Under the pieces are notes generated by a model. That model saw only the letters and a list, made by a program, of their open reading frames with translations. It made no database searches and had not been told where the DNA came from. This document shows positions 47,442 to 60,010 of a DNA stretch of 64,000 nt, piece after piece. Every line of letters starts with the position of its first letter. The first letter of the stretch is position 1. The translations under genes were made by a program, and so were the position numbers. The stretch covers positions 103,455,930 to 103,519,929 of the forward strand of contig OY282560.1 in the NCBI GenBank assembly GCA_958295665.1, in the 5' to 3' direction. The stretch is from Tipula vernalis. Lineage: Eukaryota; Arthropoda; Insecta; Diptera; Tipulidae.

Positions 47442-48265
47442 GTTATCCCCCAGGGGATAACCCCTGGACATGGAAGTCCAAAAGGACTGAGCCTCACCAA
47501 GAAGTTGTGGCATTTGTTTTCATTTTTACGAACTATTACAATGGTGGCAGCGTGAGGACACCACTTTTATTGATCAATAAATAAGCTTGGTATTCTTGAG
47601 ATGCCAAAGATCAATTAAGTAAATATTCTAATTTGTAAAGTAAACCAGAGTTTGATAAGGAGCGGGTTTGGTAACTATTCTTACTTCACCGAATTTAAAA
47701 GCATCAAACAAACTATTTTTCCATTCGGTCGGTTTCTTTATTACGATTTCCCTTTTTCTCTTCCCTTTTTAACTCTGTTGCGCACACTCATCCGTGCGTT
47801 AAATATTGGAACCACGAATGAGTATGCTTTAATAAAATATTTTTCATCTTTCAGCACTCTTCCATAGATGGTGCTAAATTAACAATAATTTAGAATAAAA
47901 ACAAAATTATGATATTTAATACGGTGGCCGCCGTAACAGTAACTATTTCTTTCATACAAAGAAAGGGCCTGCTCCCCAGGCAAGCTGCAAAGTTCAAAGC
48001 AGCATGAAATTTTAACACATACTCCAAAATTCTATTTCTTTTCCTATGAAATGAAAAGAATTTTTGTTGGAGAATTTTATTTGGAAATTTTTATTTTTAG
48101 CTAAATCATATGTTTATGTTTAGTTTTTGTGAGCTGTCATCAGGTTATATTTTGGTTTTGTATACATTATACATATAATGTAATTTCTTTATATTGATTT
48201 AACATGTGTTTCATAAAACTGTACACAATATTCAAATATTGAATAATATCTACCATGAAATAAAA
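47442..48265. other. Intergenic stretch with a possible primer-binding site
   Basis: TTACAATGGTGGCAGCG at 47,535-47,551 looks like an LTR end followed by a tRNA-Leu-type primer site (TGGTGGCAGCG), but no flanking LTR or pol was found. A palindrome, TATCCCCCAGGGGATA, lies at 47,444-47,459. Otherwise nothing is seen. Confidence 0.25.
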
Positions 48266-48269
48266 TGAA

Positions 48270-49260
48270 TGATTCGTCGCAACGACCTCGACGATGAAAG
48301 AGATATAACGAAGGTCAGAGTCACTCACGGAGTCACGAGATACGGGTAGGGGTTGTTAGATCAGCTGAAAAAAACCTTTTTGGCAATGCAGGCTATCCCA
48401 GAACGGCCTTCAGGTGCCTTAGGAAACTCAGAGAAATGAAGGAGAGAAAAGGGAGGAAAACCGTTTGAGCGTACCCCAAGACAAAAAAGAGAAAGAATGA
48501 AAAAAAATCTCTAAAAAAATGCCAGCCAAACCGTATTTGGAGTTAAAGGAATTAGAAAATACCGGGATAATGAAGATTGCGTTAGGAGAACAGGCTGGGG
48601 TCAGGGACCTAACACAACAAATAACCATTAAATGCAGAGATCTGCATGAAAGGGAAGAACAATTTGCATCAGGAAACCTGAAGAAACCTTCGAAATATCG
48701 TCAAACGACATATTAAGTTAAGGTACGGCAGGTGCCCTTCCAAACCTGCATCATTCATTTAATAACCAGTATACGACAAAACTGTATCAGATGCCAGATA
48801 ACGTCATCCTATCGTTATAACTGGGAATTTCAACGTCTGGGTCAAGGACTGGGTTAATAAGTACACCAACATCAAAGGGAGTTGCGAGAGGCCTTCTTCC
48901 AAATAGATAGTATTCTGGCTAGCAAGGGAAACACCAACAAGAATAGTCACTACTCAGTGATTGACGTCAAGTTCTTTAGCAAACTAAAGAGGGAAATGTA
49001 TTTACATGTGAGCGAGCAATAATCATAGTGATCAAGGTTAAGAGGAACCTTAAATTTTGACAAGAAAGGGCTGACGAAGAACTCTTCCTAGAGCTCCTAC
49101 GCGGTGTTAACAGATAACGGGAAAACGCCAAACAATATTAGGAAATCGGTCTAATGGTGGAAAGACGAGATCAAAAATATATGAGCCAAATGTCATATCT
49201 TTAAGATGATGTCACGTTTGTTGAGTAAAGGATAAAGGATACAGTTTGGACCGGAAAAAT
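48270..49260 (+). pseudogene. R1-type retrotransposon remnant: ORF1 end, endonuclease and pre-RT
   Basis: A frame at 48,519-48,716 reads LELKELENTGIMKIALGEQA, then VRDLTQQITIKCRDLHE, which fits the gag of R1-clade elements (…LxQxVTIECRDLDE). Further on, VITGNFNVWVKDWVNKYTN (about 48,810-48,870) is a decayed endonuclease motif (GDFNAW), and NIRKSV.WWKDEIKNI (about 49,140-49,175) is the segment before the RT (usually SVYWWNDEIAELR). It is in several frames with many stops. No RT follows; the sequence is lost near 49,260. Confidence 0.6.
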
Positions 49261-50820
49261 ATTGATCTCAAGTTACCTGTGCCTCTAAATATTTCCACAA
49301 TAATATTTCCAAAATAAAAGACTTCAGTGAGAATATCGAATTTAAAAGATAATTTTAGAATTTTCAGTTTTGAATAGAGGGCAAACTGTTTTCACATCTT
49401 GTTTTAATTTTTTTTTTTAAGTGTGGACGGAAAATTTCACTTTCATAAATTTTTAACAGGTAAAGCCAAAGTTTCATTGAAATTTTTAAGTTAAGTTTAG
49501 ATTTCCATACACACAAATACCATTTACCGGATTTTTAATTTTTCTTAATTTAAATTTATAAGATTTTATAAATTGTCTATGGTTTGGAACTTTTTTGGGA
49601 TTAGTTATTTGAAAGGATAAATTATTCGTGAATTCCTTTGAATCGGCCTAAAGGTATTATCTATTTTTAACATTACAACTAAAAAGGGCCACAACTGTAC
49701 CTAATTGACTCGAATATCGTTACTTGTGTCGGCAAAACACTTTACGATAAATTGGTTTTATTATCTGTAAAATTCAAAGTACAACCTTTAGGAATCTTCA
49801 TTCACCCGCGAATGGTGAATCGATCGCAAATATACTTATTATATTGATCCTGATTTTGTATTATTTGTATTGTCAGATACAGTGATGCTTAAGACATAAG
49901 CACTGCGGAGTGGATTCACTATCATTTAATTTCATGTAGACAATATCAGGAATTCAAATTATTGGGCCAAATGTCATGCATAAACTTGACATACACATTG
50001 TACAAATTCCCTGATAGCTTGTTTTTAGCATAACATTGTGACATTTTCCGGCTGAATATTGGCATTTTACGAGCCAGAATTGAATTCAATTCTTCTTTAA
50101 TGGATTTAATGGATACCTAATCTCTATTCTCATTGGGCTAAATGGGGGTTATCTATATGTAGGGCGCCACTTATTTAAGGGCGGCGATATATTTTTAAAT
50201 GTTAGCAAATGAATGCAAAATGTGCTATCGCAGTAAAAAATAAAATCCTTAATTAATAATTTCAAAATTTATTAATTAAAAACTTATAAATGTGTTACTT
50301 CAAAGACTTTATTTATTTAAGGCAAATGATTGGTTTGTCATAACTATATCTACCAGCAGCTACCGGTTGATTGAATGATCAGAATGTACGACCAAGCCTA
50401 AGCTAGACTCCCGGATGATGCCGGCCATCTCATACATCATAAAAAGACTGAAGGATAGAACAGGTGTATAGAAATTGATCCGGTTCCAGACACCTAAGCA
50501 GTCAATATTTAGTACGTTTTTTCATTAGTTGTTATTTTTTTTATGACAAATTGTTAAGCATAAACCACAATCTCCTACACAGCGTCCTCCGTTAGTGCAG
50601 CAAGGTTCTGAAAAGCAAGGTTTCTGGTACAATTATTATTTATATTATATTATTTTACTCCAATTATTTGCACTACTAGCTAACTACATTCTCCTTTTCG
50701 ATTTTTTGTTTGTTTTCTTTTTCTGGACAATTTTTCCTCCAGAGGGTGGGGGAGCGGCTAGATTTAATTCCACCAATCATTTTTTTTTGCCTATTGTGCA
50801 TCCCTAGAGATTCCTACGTG
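49261..50820. other. AT-rich intergenic stretch
   Basis: No coding sequence recognised. The right part (50,820-50,884) is probably the untranslated 3' end of the element that follows. Confidence 0.6.
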
Positions 50821-50884
50821 AACTGTAGATCTATATCCTTGATAAACGCCGCTACCTGATGCCAGTGGGCCCAGTGGGTCGGTG

Positions 50885-53433
50885 TTAGGCCACTGGATTA
50901 TATACATACGCATTGAGGAACTTTAATCTTTTTAGGATGATAGCATCGCATGTGAATAGTAGGTGTTCCGATGACTCCTTACCGCAGTCGCAGAATCTGC
51001 ACTGGTCCGTAAGGAACCTTCCCATTTTAGGTAGATGGCCGTTAAAAGGGGCGTGCCCTGTTAAAAACCAGGTAAGTGATCTTAGCGATTGGCGGTCCAT
51101 CCTCGGTGCTTCTCCCAGACGTATAATATTATAACTGAATAATTTCTTGGCCTGTCTCATCCCACTGGAGGACTCCCAGATTCATTTCCTATAGTTCTGC
51201 TCCCAGTCCCTTATACCATCTGCCAAATGGGTTTTGGAAAAAAGCAATACTAGGACTGGGACCCAGAAAATCTCGGCTTGCTCCCATTTTTGCACATCGG
51301 TCTGCTCATTTCCTCTAAAGGTGGAGTCGCCAGGAGACCACAAAAGGGTGACTTTATTTAATTTACCCAGTTCTAATAAATTACAGTAGCAGCTCTAGAT
51401 CAATTTCGAATTGAACACTGATGCTCCTAAGGCTAGCAAAGCTGCCTGGTTGTCCGAGATTATATAGATCTTGGTCTTCTTATATTTCTTTTTGAGACAT
51501 TGAAGCACACATACCTCAATAGCAAAGGCCTCTGCCTGAAAAACTGTGGGGGTGCTACCCAGTGGTATGCATAGCTCTAGGGCGGGCCCGACTATCCCTG
51601 CATCGGTACCCCCCGTCTGTTTTCGACCCATCCGTATACCATACAGAAGCATGGCGGGGGAGGGAGGAGATAATATTCTCTACCAGTGCCCTATCCGGCA
51701 AACTAATAGTAAAATTCCTCCGACAGTCTATTGTCCTTACCATCAAATCCGATAGTTGGATCAATTCCTCCTTAAAGTTTAATTTATGTAGGATACTGTT
51801 GTGTCCTGGCCTTACAGTTTTTATTTTGGCTATTATTTTTAGGCTCAGACCTCTTGAACCGGCTACTTTTTTACTGTGTAGGTGCAAGTGGTGAGAGCCC
51901 TAGTATTCTCTCCAGGGCAGCTGTTGGACAAGTCCTCATTGCTCCAGTTGCACCCACACAGATTAACCTCTGGATTTTATCCAGTATTCTTCGTGCACCA
52001 GTCTGCTCCGTCTTTGGCCACCACACAAACGCCGCGTAAGAGACCATAGGTCTAATGACGGCCCGGTAGAGCCAAACCAACATTTGTGGGCTCAGTCCCC
52101 ACGTTTTGCCAAACATTCTATGGCAGGTGAAGTAGGCCTTATTCGCCTTGTTTGTGATATGATTTAAGTAGGAATTCCATATCAATTTCTGATCAAGTAC
52201 GACACCCAGATATTTAACCTCTGTTGACAGTTGGAGAGTTACCTCCTCCTCCCCAGGGCTATCGGCGGGAGGCCAATTTTCCTCCGGTTAGTACAGAGTG
52301 CAGTTGACCTTGTTGGGATTTACCGTAAGGCCCACCTCCGTGCGCCAATCATTTACTACCTCTAGGGCTTGTTTCATCCTTTCCCCTACTGTATTTGCGA
52401 ATCTGCCCCTAACCATCAAGACTAGGTCATCCGCATAGGTAATGTTCGAGAAGTCTAAATTTCTCAGTCTGGTAAGTAATTGATCCATCACGATCAGCCA
52501 CAATACGGGAGCGAGAACACCTCCCTGGGGGCAACCCGTGGTGGCCGCTATGGTGATGGTTTTGTCTCCAAAGGAGGCCGTAATCCTCCTATTTTCCAAC
52601 ATGTTTATAATCCACCTTACGGTGGAGGGGTCTATACCCCTTGCTAGTGATTGCTCCTGAATTACCTCGAAACAAGTGTTATCAATAGCTCCCTGGATAT
52701 CAATGAAGGAGCATAGTAATAATTCTTTATTCCGAAGCGTATCTTCGATTTCGGATGTCAGCTCGTGTAGGGCCGTTTCAGTTGATTTCCCTGCTCGGTA
52801 GGCGTGCTGCCTGGAGTCCAGAGGGTATCTTTGGAGAGTGTTGGATCTGATACAAAGTCCCAGAATTTTCTTCATGGTTTTCAGTAAAAATGATGTGAGG
52901 ATAATAGGTCTATAAGACCTAATCTCCTCTGGGGATCTTTTTCCCGCTTTTGAGATAAAAATCACCCGAACTTCTCTCCGGCATTTTGGAACATATTCCA
53001 AGCTGTAGCTGGCTCTGAAGAGTGTAGTAAGATAAGGCAGCAAAGTCTGCAGTCCTTGCTGTAGAAAGCCGAGGTATACGCAGTCCCCTCCCGATGGTTT
53101 GAAAGGGCCAAAAGATTTGACTGCCCAGCCTATCAGTTCCGGCATAAAAAACTGCCTCGAGAACTCGTGAGCCCCCTTTGGGACCAGATACGGATGTACG
53201 CTACTTGCGTTGGATTCTTCCTGATCCCTCAGTACTACACAATTTGGGAAGTGACCTCTCACTAGACATTCCAGAGTCTCCTCCCTGGTTGTGGTTGTCT
53301 CTCCCCTTGGTTTCTTAACAGATCCCAAGGGATTCCTGTGTTCCAAGGAGAGTGCCTTCTGAAGTCCATCAATCATTACTTTACTTTGTAAATTTGTATT
53401 AAGATTAATCATATGAGTCGAACCACAGCCCAT
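50885..53433 (-). pseudogene. R1-type non-LTR retrotransposon remnant (RT, RNase H, zinc motif)
   Basis: The first piece, 53,433-52,288, begins in the pre-RT region and reads VRVIFISKAGKRS, SYRPIILTSFLLKTM, SFIDIQGAIDNT (first Asp), TGCPQGGVLAPVLW and ITYADDLVLM. A stop at about 52,288 is followed in the same frame by VKYLGVVLDQKLIWN and VSYAAFVWWPK (to 51,871). RNase H is in two further frames: SVWYTDGSKTDGG and VFQAEAFAIEV…IISDNQAALLAL. The C-terminal part (51,160-50,885) holds LTWFLTGHAPFNGHL and CRFCDCGKESSEHLLFTC. It is 5'-truncated near 53,433. It is a different family from the AACCT-tailed copies; its own tail was not identified. Confidence 0.88.
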
Positions 53434-54714
53434 CCATTTCTTCTATATGAAAATGAGAGGTTAGAAATCGAAAAAATTGCTTCTGGATTTAACTCAAGGG
53501 CATGGGTTAAGGTTTTTTTTTTGGTTTTACGTAGAACACGTTGAATGTTAATACTGCAATGGCTGCGTCGATTATACAACTGAATTCACCCAAGCGGAAC
53601 TTAGCCTTTAAATTATTCAAATCAACTCATGCACATCATTTAAAAATAAAAAAACTTAGTGCTTTTCAGTTGATACAAACACCCGACTTTCTTTTACAAG
53701 AAAATTCATTTTTCCTCCAATTATGGAATTTTGGAGCGCATCATTGACGTTAAACTTAAAGAAAGAAAAGAGTGATCAAAGCGTTTTACGAATTAAGTTA
53801 GCCTTAATTTTGACAAATTTAAGTAAAGCAAATTTGTCTTTTTGCGTTAGTAGTATTAAATTTACATCGATCACACTCTTCTTAATGCTAATCTATTATT
53901 TATTGAGAAAGCGATTGACATTTTGTTTTGATTGATTTTTACGTTACAATATTGTTGACATAACATTTAAGTTGTTTAGTGATTGACATGGGTTTAATTT
54001 ACAAAAGATAAGTATTAACTATAAACATAATCTTAATATCGCTCATTGCGTGCTAGATAACAATAAGTACTACTTATCGCGTTATTCCATGATTGCATTT
54101 CCTATAGTTCAGAGAAAGTAGTACATCCCAGTTTAACTCATTTTGTAAAATGGGTCCTCCTGCGGATCTGTATCACTTTCCATTAATAATACAATAATTC
54201 GACTTATAATTGTAAAAATGATTTATCGCTGGTTGGGTGAGAAATAATTTTACGTTTTGACAACTTTAAGTACTATTTACATTATATTTCAGCTGGGAAA
54301 TTTTTAAAAGTAGGCTCTTGTGTCTTGAATGTCTTGCTTTTTTTTTTTTGATAAAAAATTTTAATTTAACATTTCTTCAAAAATGTAATTAAAACTTTAT
54401 AAAAAAATTATAATTAAGAAAATGAAACGTTTACTTTTAAAGTAATGTTAAATTAGTTAAATGATAGAAGCAACTAAAACTTGCCTTGAATTTCTATTCT
54501 ATCATATACCACTGTAACTAATTTAACAGTTATATTATAATTCATGTTCAGGAGTCACAGTGAAAAGCATTCACTAATTTTTTTTTTTTGATTAATAATT
54601 AGAAATCAGTCAAAATGTCAAATTCAATCAGGAATGAAAGAAACATATTATTTATGACTTAAAAAATTAAAAAATCTAAAATAATATTGAAAGTTTTAAT
54701 TAAAAATTCAATTT
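53434..54714. other. AT-rich intergenic stretch
   Basis: Short frames at 53,541-53,935 resemble no known protein. No repeat structure was seen apart from homopolymer runs. Confidence 0.55.
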
Positions 54715-55161
54715 CAGGAAACCCCTTATTTTTTTAACAGCTGCCAATCTTCTAGGAATTGATCTTATTAGTTTTTATGTATAATTTACCGAAATCTTCG
54801 CCCATTCTTCTTGTAGTGCCATTTTAAGCGACTCCTTCGTCTGTTATGGTATGGTTTTTATATTCACTTCCAAGATGTGCTATAAATTCTCTATGATATT
54901 TAAGTCGACAGCATTTTGTTTCAAATTATTTTTTTAAATATTTAAATACTTCATTCTATCCATAGTCCCTTAATAGAATGCAAACTCCCCACACCATCAG
55001 CTGACATACACCCACCCCCATACAATTACACTACCACCTGCAAATTTGACTGTCCCGCTCATATTTTTTTTTGTTGAGCTACTTGATTAGCTTTTTTTAC
55101 ATCACTTCCGTAAATATTATATTTACTCTCTTCACTGAAAATCACGCTTTGCCTTATCCTG

Positions 55162-55371
55162 TTAAGCCGCGGCCAGACGATTGCAAATAATACACGAATA
55201 TGATGCTATTTGTGAAATGACAAATCGTGTGGACAGAAAGCCAATATGAATATACATATTTGTGCTCTATTCGCTATAGAGGCAATCTTAGTAGACAGCC
55301 AAATTCATATTTGTCCAATATCGCAAACGTCAAATTCGTTTACTATTTGCAATCGTCTGGCCGTGGCTTAA
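55162..55371. mobile_element. TTAA-flanked MITE, about 202 bp
   Basis: The ends TTAAGCCGCGGCCAGACG and CGTCTGGCCGTGGCTTAA are inverted repeats that agree for about 38 bases with four mismatches. TTAA at both borders (55162-55165, 55368-55371) is the probable target duplication, as in piggyBac- or Kolobok-derived MITEs. It interrupts the Tc1 pseudogene. A second, inner inverted pair (GACAGAAAGCCAATATGAATA / GACAGCCAAATTCATATTTG) adds structure. No coding. Confidence 0.85.
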
Positions 55372-55463
55372 CTCTTTGACAAATTGTTTTCGGTTAGCTA
55401 CATTTTTTTTCGAAACAAACGGCTTTTTACAAGAAATTCTACCATGGAAACCATGTTTTCTTA

Positions 55464-58400
55464 GGACCGTAATTTTAAACGAGGATAGTGATAAATCAGC
55501 GAATTTATCCCCTTTTTTGTATTTTTAAACGAAGATAAATCCACTGAATCAAACCTGGATTAAAATTGGATCCTCGGATTTATACCTCGATATCGATGGC
55601 TAAAACAGTGGATACGGCTATTTTCGAAAATTGGGAAATATAAAACATCATTTACGATCTGTCAAATTACATATACAAAACTAAATATTTATAGATAATG
55701 AATTGCAAATTTAAATTTAAATAAGTTTTTGAAAATTTAAGTTAAAAATGGAAAATATATTTAATGGGTCTTCGTCTTCGCCATCAGAATCTGGTGAATC
55801 AGATTACGAGATAATGTTGTCGATACGATCTAAACGTCCTAAAGTGTTTCACGGTAGAATAGACGTTGAGTTTTACAATAAGGAATAGTTTCGGCGCCGA
55901 TCCCAGTTTTCTCAATAAATGGTTCGTTTTTTGACCAACACCCGACGACAACAACTGGAACCTTTGGACGCATATTATCGCTTATGATATCGCATATTAC
56001 GTGCACCACTCGCTTTCTATTTTATTTATTTCTTGTACAGGAATGCCACAACAAATCACGATATTTACTAAAGACTAACTCCAACAGACTCAAACTAGCT
56101 AGTCGCGAATTCGAGATTATGTAGTTATTTTTTCAGTCTATGTCACAACAAGATTTAAATGCTTTTAAGCTTGTTGCGTTTCGTATATAGCATGATTCTC
56201 GTAATCTAAAAAAGCATTATGAAGGTGAAAAATTTGCTTTATTTGCTTTTAGTTTATTCTATTGAAGAAAAAACGTTGTTCTGAGGGCCAAATATTTTTG
56301 CTCGAGAGCACATTTTAGAAATCTCAAGTTTTCCGTAGATTTCCCCTCTTTTACATAAATATGTTTGTAGCAGTGGCTTAACTAGGTACCCGCAGCACCC
56401 GCAGATGCGGGGGGCCCATTGGGGCCCACGAGTTTTATCGAGCATTTGAATATTAAATCAAAGTAAAGATTAGATTGATTGTAGCTCAGATTAAAGAAGC
56501 CCACCATTTCAAATTTACAAAACGAAATTTTTAAGATAAGGTGGTCGTCTAATTTTTAGAGAAAGAAGAAATGATTCCTGTTGCTATTAAATATTTTCTT
56601 AAGATAGGCCCAATAATTTATTTTCGATGGCTGAAGGTGAAAAAATTCCGACTAGAACCATATAACTCCATAGAAATAAAAATGCCTTTAGATTCTGACA
56701 GATATGTAGATTTAGAAGACAATTTGCTAAACTCATTTGAAATCAAAGCTTTCGCCATCAGAGGATAACGATTTTAGTGTTTGGGTTAATCTATTTGTAA
56801 AATACGTTTTGTACTCCAAGTTTAACCATTTTGCACTTCAAATTTAACCTTTTATAAATCAAATTAAGCATTTAGCAAAACAAATTGAAACTTTAACAAA
56901 TCAAGTTTTGATTAGAAAATATTGAATTTGATTTGTAAAAGGAAGTAATACTGCTAAGCAGATTGCGATGTACCATTTTGATGTTCATAAAAATCAAGAA
57001 GAAATTGTTGAAACTTTCTTATTAGAAAAATATCTAACCGCGACTGAAAACAATTACAAGTTTCCTTCATTGGGTGTGCTTTTGTCTTTAGAAAGGGAAT
57101 TAACAGATACTTGAGCCAAACCAATCAGTCTCTATAGTCAATTAGCGTTGCAATTTTGCAATTAGTGATGGTGTTCTTTTTTGGTTGTTTTTGGCGGGGT
57201 ACTCCCGATTTTGGAAATTTTCGTCGCTTCCCGATTTCATACCTTTCATACCTTCTATTTTTTAAAATATCTCAAAATTATTCGAGTTTAGCCTTAGTTG
57301 GTGATTCTTTGTTTCGAAACTGTCGAATGTGGTTCGATCTTACTAAAGAATCTTAGAGTATACTCTAAGAATATGTTTCTTTGATATTTAACAAATTATC
57401 CGATACTATTTGAGGGTTCCATTCTTATCGCATGTCGTTTTGTCGAGCTTAGCCATAACTTGCTTGGTAGCATTTTGCTTAGTAGTATTAGTAACATGAA
57501 TATATTTATATGAATTTTCGGATTTCGAAATTTTCGTGGATTTTCTAAATTTTGACAGGCTTTCCGAAATTATTTATTAATATCCAGATTTTTCGGTATT
57601 ATTGAAATTGTTCGAGATCAATCGAGATTCACAAAATAAAGAGATTATTCCAATTTTTCTTTGATTGTTCTGCGTTATATTCTAGATTTTTTATATTTTC
57701 CGACATTTCTAGGATTAATCGAGGATGGTTAATGATTTTCAAATTTATTCGAATTATGTATGACAATGTTCTGCGATTAGCTCTGAGTTTGAGGACTGGC
57801 AGAAATACACATATACATAAATCTGAATCGCAATATTTAGTCATTTTTCCAGATTATGCCAAAATTTCGATACCTCTCCTCAGTATATGTATATACTTTG
57901 AAAATTTGATATTTTTGAGATTATTTCGATATTCTTGACATTTTTCCATTATATTCGAAATTTGTGATGCTTCATCGATATATTTAGAAAACGTCATAGG
58001 ATTGATAGTTGCTGGATGTTTCGTTTTATTTAAGGTCATTGAAATGAATCACCTTCTCTTTCGTCTAGTCACGAAGTTTATATCTAAAAGCTTTACTTGC
58101 TCATAAGTACAAGAATTATTTTTGGGGCCCAAGAAAAATTTGGCTGAGGGCCCGGGATTTGTTGTTTCGCCACTGGTTCATAGGTTTATTCTGGTTCTGT
58201 TATTTGGCTGATTGGATGCCGTTTTCAGTTTGAAAACTTACTATGGTCATTGTTTATTTAGAAGTATCATTAAATTAATCTCAACATTACTTCGAAAACG
58301 AATTTTTTAGATTTTATATTTGCAATTTTCTAGTTTCTTATATTTTGACAGATAACCCACAAACATAAAAAAGCAATGAGTTGTTCTTGTTATATTGGTG

Positions 58401-58677
58401 CCGAAATTGATATTGCTTTTCCATAGAGGGGAAAATAATCAATCGAAAACGACATTAGAAAACAAACAAAAAAAAGGCCTAATATCCCAGCAAGCAGTTA
58501 TTAATTCGAAAATTGATTTCGAAAATCACCGGTTTTAGCTTCGTTCAAAATTATGACACGAAAAATCCACGGATCTATCTACGTTTAAAATTATCAAAAG
58601 TAACCTCGGCTAAATTAGTGGATTTTCGAAAACTGTGGATTAATCCATCGATGCATCCTTGTTTAAAAATACGAGCC
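55464..58677. mobile_element. PIF/Harbinger-like transposon remnant, TTA target
   Basis: The terminal inverted repeats GGACCGTAATTTTAAACGAG (left) and GGCTCGTATTTTTAAACAAG (right, inverted) are flanked by TTA on both sides (55461-55463, 58678-58680), the usual PIF/Harbinger target. Near 55,748 the plus strand reads MENIFNGSSSSPSESGESD, then KVFHGRIDVEFYNKE, which is plausible as a Harbinger transposase N-terminus (…FRRRF…) but soon lost to stops. The 3.2-kb length is inflated by the hAT insertion at 56,371-58,175. Confidence 0.7.
56371..58175. mobile_element. hAT-type transposon remnant nested in the Harbinger element
   Basis: The ends CAGTGGCTTAACTAGG and (inverted) CAGTGGCGAAACAACAAATCC are hAT-like (CAGTGGCG.A…). 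The flanks GTTTGTAG (56363-56370) and GTTCATAG (58176-58183) agree at 6 of 8 bases, an aged 8-bp duplication. Subterminal GGGCCC blocks occur at both ends. Inside, at about 56,960-57,110, the plus strand reads KQIAMYHFDVHKNQEEIVET then KFPSLGVLLSLEREL, perhaps a transposase remnant; no motif is firm. Confidence 0.7.
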
Positions 58678-58690
58678 TTAGTGTTCTACG

Positions 58691-59110
58691 TAGAGCTGCT
58701 GATTTTAAGTAATTTTGCAAAGCTCGAGCTTTCGATCTTTTTAGAGTACAAGCTCGAGCTTAGCTCGAAGCGTTTTTAATCCGAAAATGTTAATTTTATA
58801 ACGTAAATTATCTCTCTTTATTAAGAAAATTCTCTTTATCTCTTGAATGGTAAGAGTTACAAACTTTTTAATAATAATACTTTTAATAGTAGCTTGGGTG
58901 TGAGGAATCCGAATCTAAAATCAAATTTTCGAAATTCGAAAAAAATGCTACACACGGACGCACTTTTCGAATTCTTAGACGTACTTTTTCAAAGTTCGTT
59001 GAAAATAGTAAGATCGAGTATTTCAAGCAAAAATATCGAGCTTCTAACTCTGAAATTGCCCCCAAAAGCTCGATCTTTTCGGCTCGAGCTAGCTCGAGCC
59101 AGCAGCTCTA
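58691..59110. mobile_element. hAT-type MITE, 420 bp, perfect 8-bp duplication
   Basis: The inverted ends TAGAGCTGCTG and CAGCAGCTCTA are flanked by GTTCTACG at 58683-58690 and 59111-59118. Subterminal AGCTCGAGC words are repeated in both orientations. TAGAG-starting ends with 8-bp duplications are typical of Ac-type hAT elements. It sits two bases from the Harbinger target site inside the Tc1 gene. Frames inside are chance products of the inverted structure. Confidence 0.9.
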
Positions 59111-59185
59111 GTTCTACGTGTGGCTTCAGCACATCAATATTTCTCTGCTTCAACTGCAAGTTTCGGAACACACATCATAGAATTT

Positions 59186-59943
59186 AGGATACGATGCAGT
59201 ATCACTAACTCACTTTGTCTCAGCTAAAAAAAAGCGTCAAAGCGTTAATAACTAGAAAATTGCTCCATTTTGTTTGAAGTGGTTATTATTTAAACTGCAA
59301 AGTAATATAAATCAAAATGCCATCTACAAGAAAATTTTTGAACAACAATATGATTATTTACGTAATGCATTTTTTTGAGTATGTAAAAAAAATCAAGAAA
59401 ACAATACTTTTATTAAATAATTCTATGCACATTCAGTTTAGTAAGTGTAAGTAGACTTTATTGATTGACTGTATTCCAATTTTATTATAGAATTTTCCCC
59501 CATTTTTTCCAGAATATCACCTGACTCTTTTCCAGAATATATTACTAGAAAGAGCAGTAAATTTCACCTTTTCCAAAACATTTGTAACCCTCATACGACC
59601 TTTGGGTTTGGAAATTTCACCCATTTTACATTTTAATGCCCTATAATTTTTTTACTATTAAGACTACCCAAACTTTATGTACATATTTGTTTATTAAGCC
59701 CGGCAGCTCTATAATATATTGAAAATTTAAATACCAAGACAAGATATTATTCGAAATATGGGGGAAATTTCATCCATATTTTTGATATTGCACGTGCAAG
59801 ATTAAGGAACATGTTTGAATCTACGAGAAAAAGATTATGAATTACAATACGTGTGAAATCCAGTGCAAACTTGTCATGATAGTATTATAAAACCAAAATC
59901 AACAAGAATAAAAAGCTGAGCTAATGATACTGCATCGCTTCCT
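59186..59943. repeat. Inverted-repeat element, 758 bp, AGGA(TA/AG)CGATGCAGTATCA ends
   Basis: Left end AGGATACGATGCAGTATCAC; right end, inverted, AGGAAGCGATGCAGTATCAT. GAATTT flanks both sides (59180-59185, 59944-59949). Pairing extends to about 33 bases with TAGCTC/TAACTC. No coding. Removing it with one flank keeps the Tc1 reading frame open on both sides, which supports an insertion. Confidence 0.65.
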
Positions 59944-60010
59944 GAATTTATTTTAATTTTCCATACCAATCACGTTTTATTGTCGATACAGTCATCTTTT
60001 TTGTAACGAT

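Larger units (their letters stand above)
54715..60010 (-). pseudogene. Tc1-like transposase pseudogene, split by four insertions
   Basis: The gene reads right to left in pieces. At 60,010-59,944 (uncertain) and 59,185-59,119: KINSMMCVPKLAVEAEKY and ATRR. At 55,460-55,372: KHGFHGRISCKKPFVSKKN, then KQFVKE. From 55,161: VIFSEESKYNIYGSD (Glu for the first catalytic Asp), SADGVGSLHSIKG, and VDLNIIENL, ending RLAAVKK near 54,740. This is the usual Tc1 order: N-terminal helix-turn-helix part, GR..(K)KP linker, DDE core. It has many stops. Removing the insertions at 58,691-59,110 and 55,464-58,677, each with one target copy, rejoins TRRTLRKHG in frame. Confidence 0.72.

Noticed and set aside
47535..47551. 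LTR retrotransposon starting at a tRNA-Leu-type primer site
   Set aside because: Only about 11 bases match, and no LTR pair, gag or pol was found; kept as a low-confidence note only.
53541..53935. Two overlapping 70-codon frames
   Set aside because: No recognisable motif, AT-rich composition and no supporting context.
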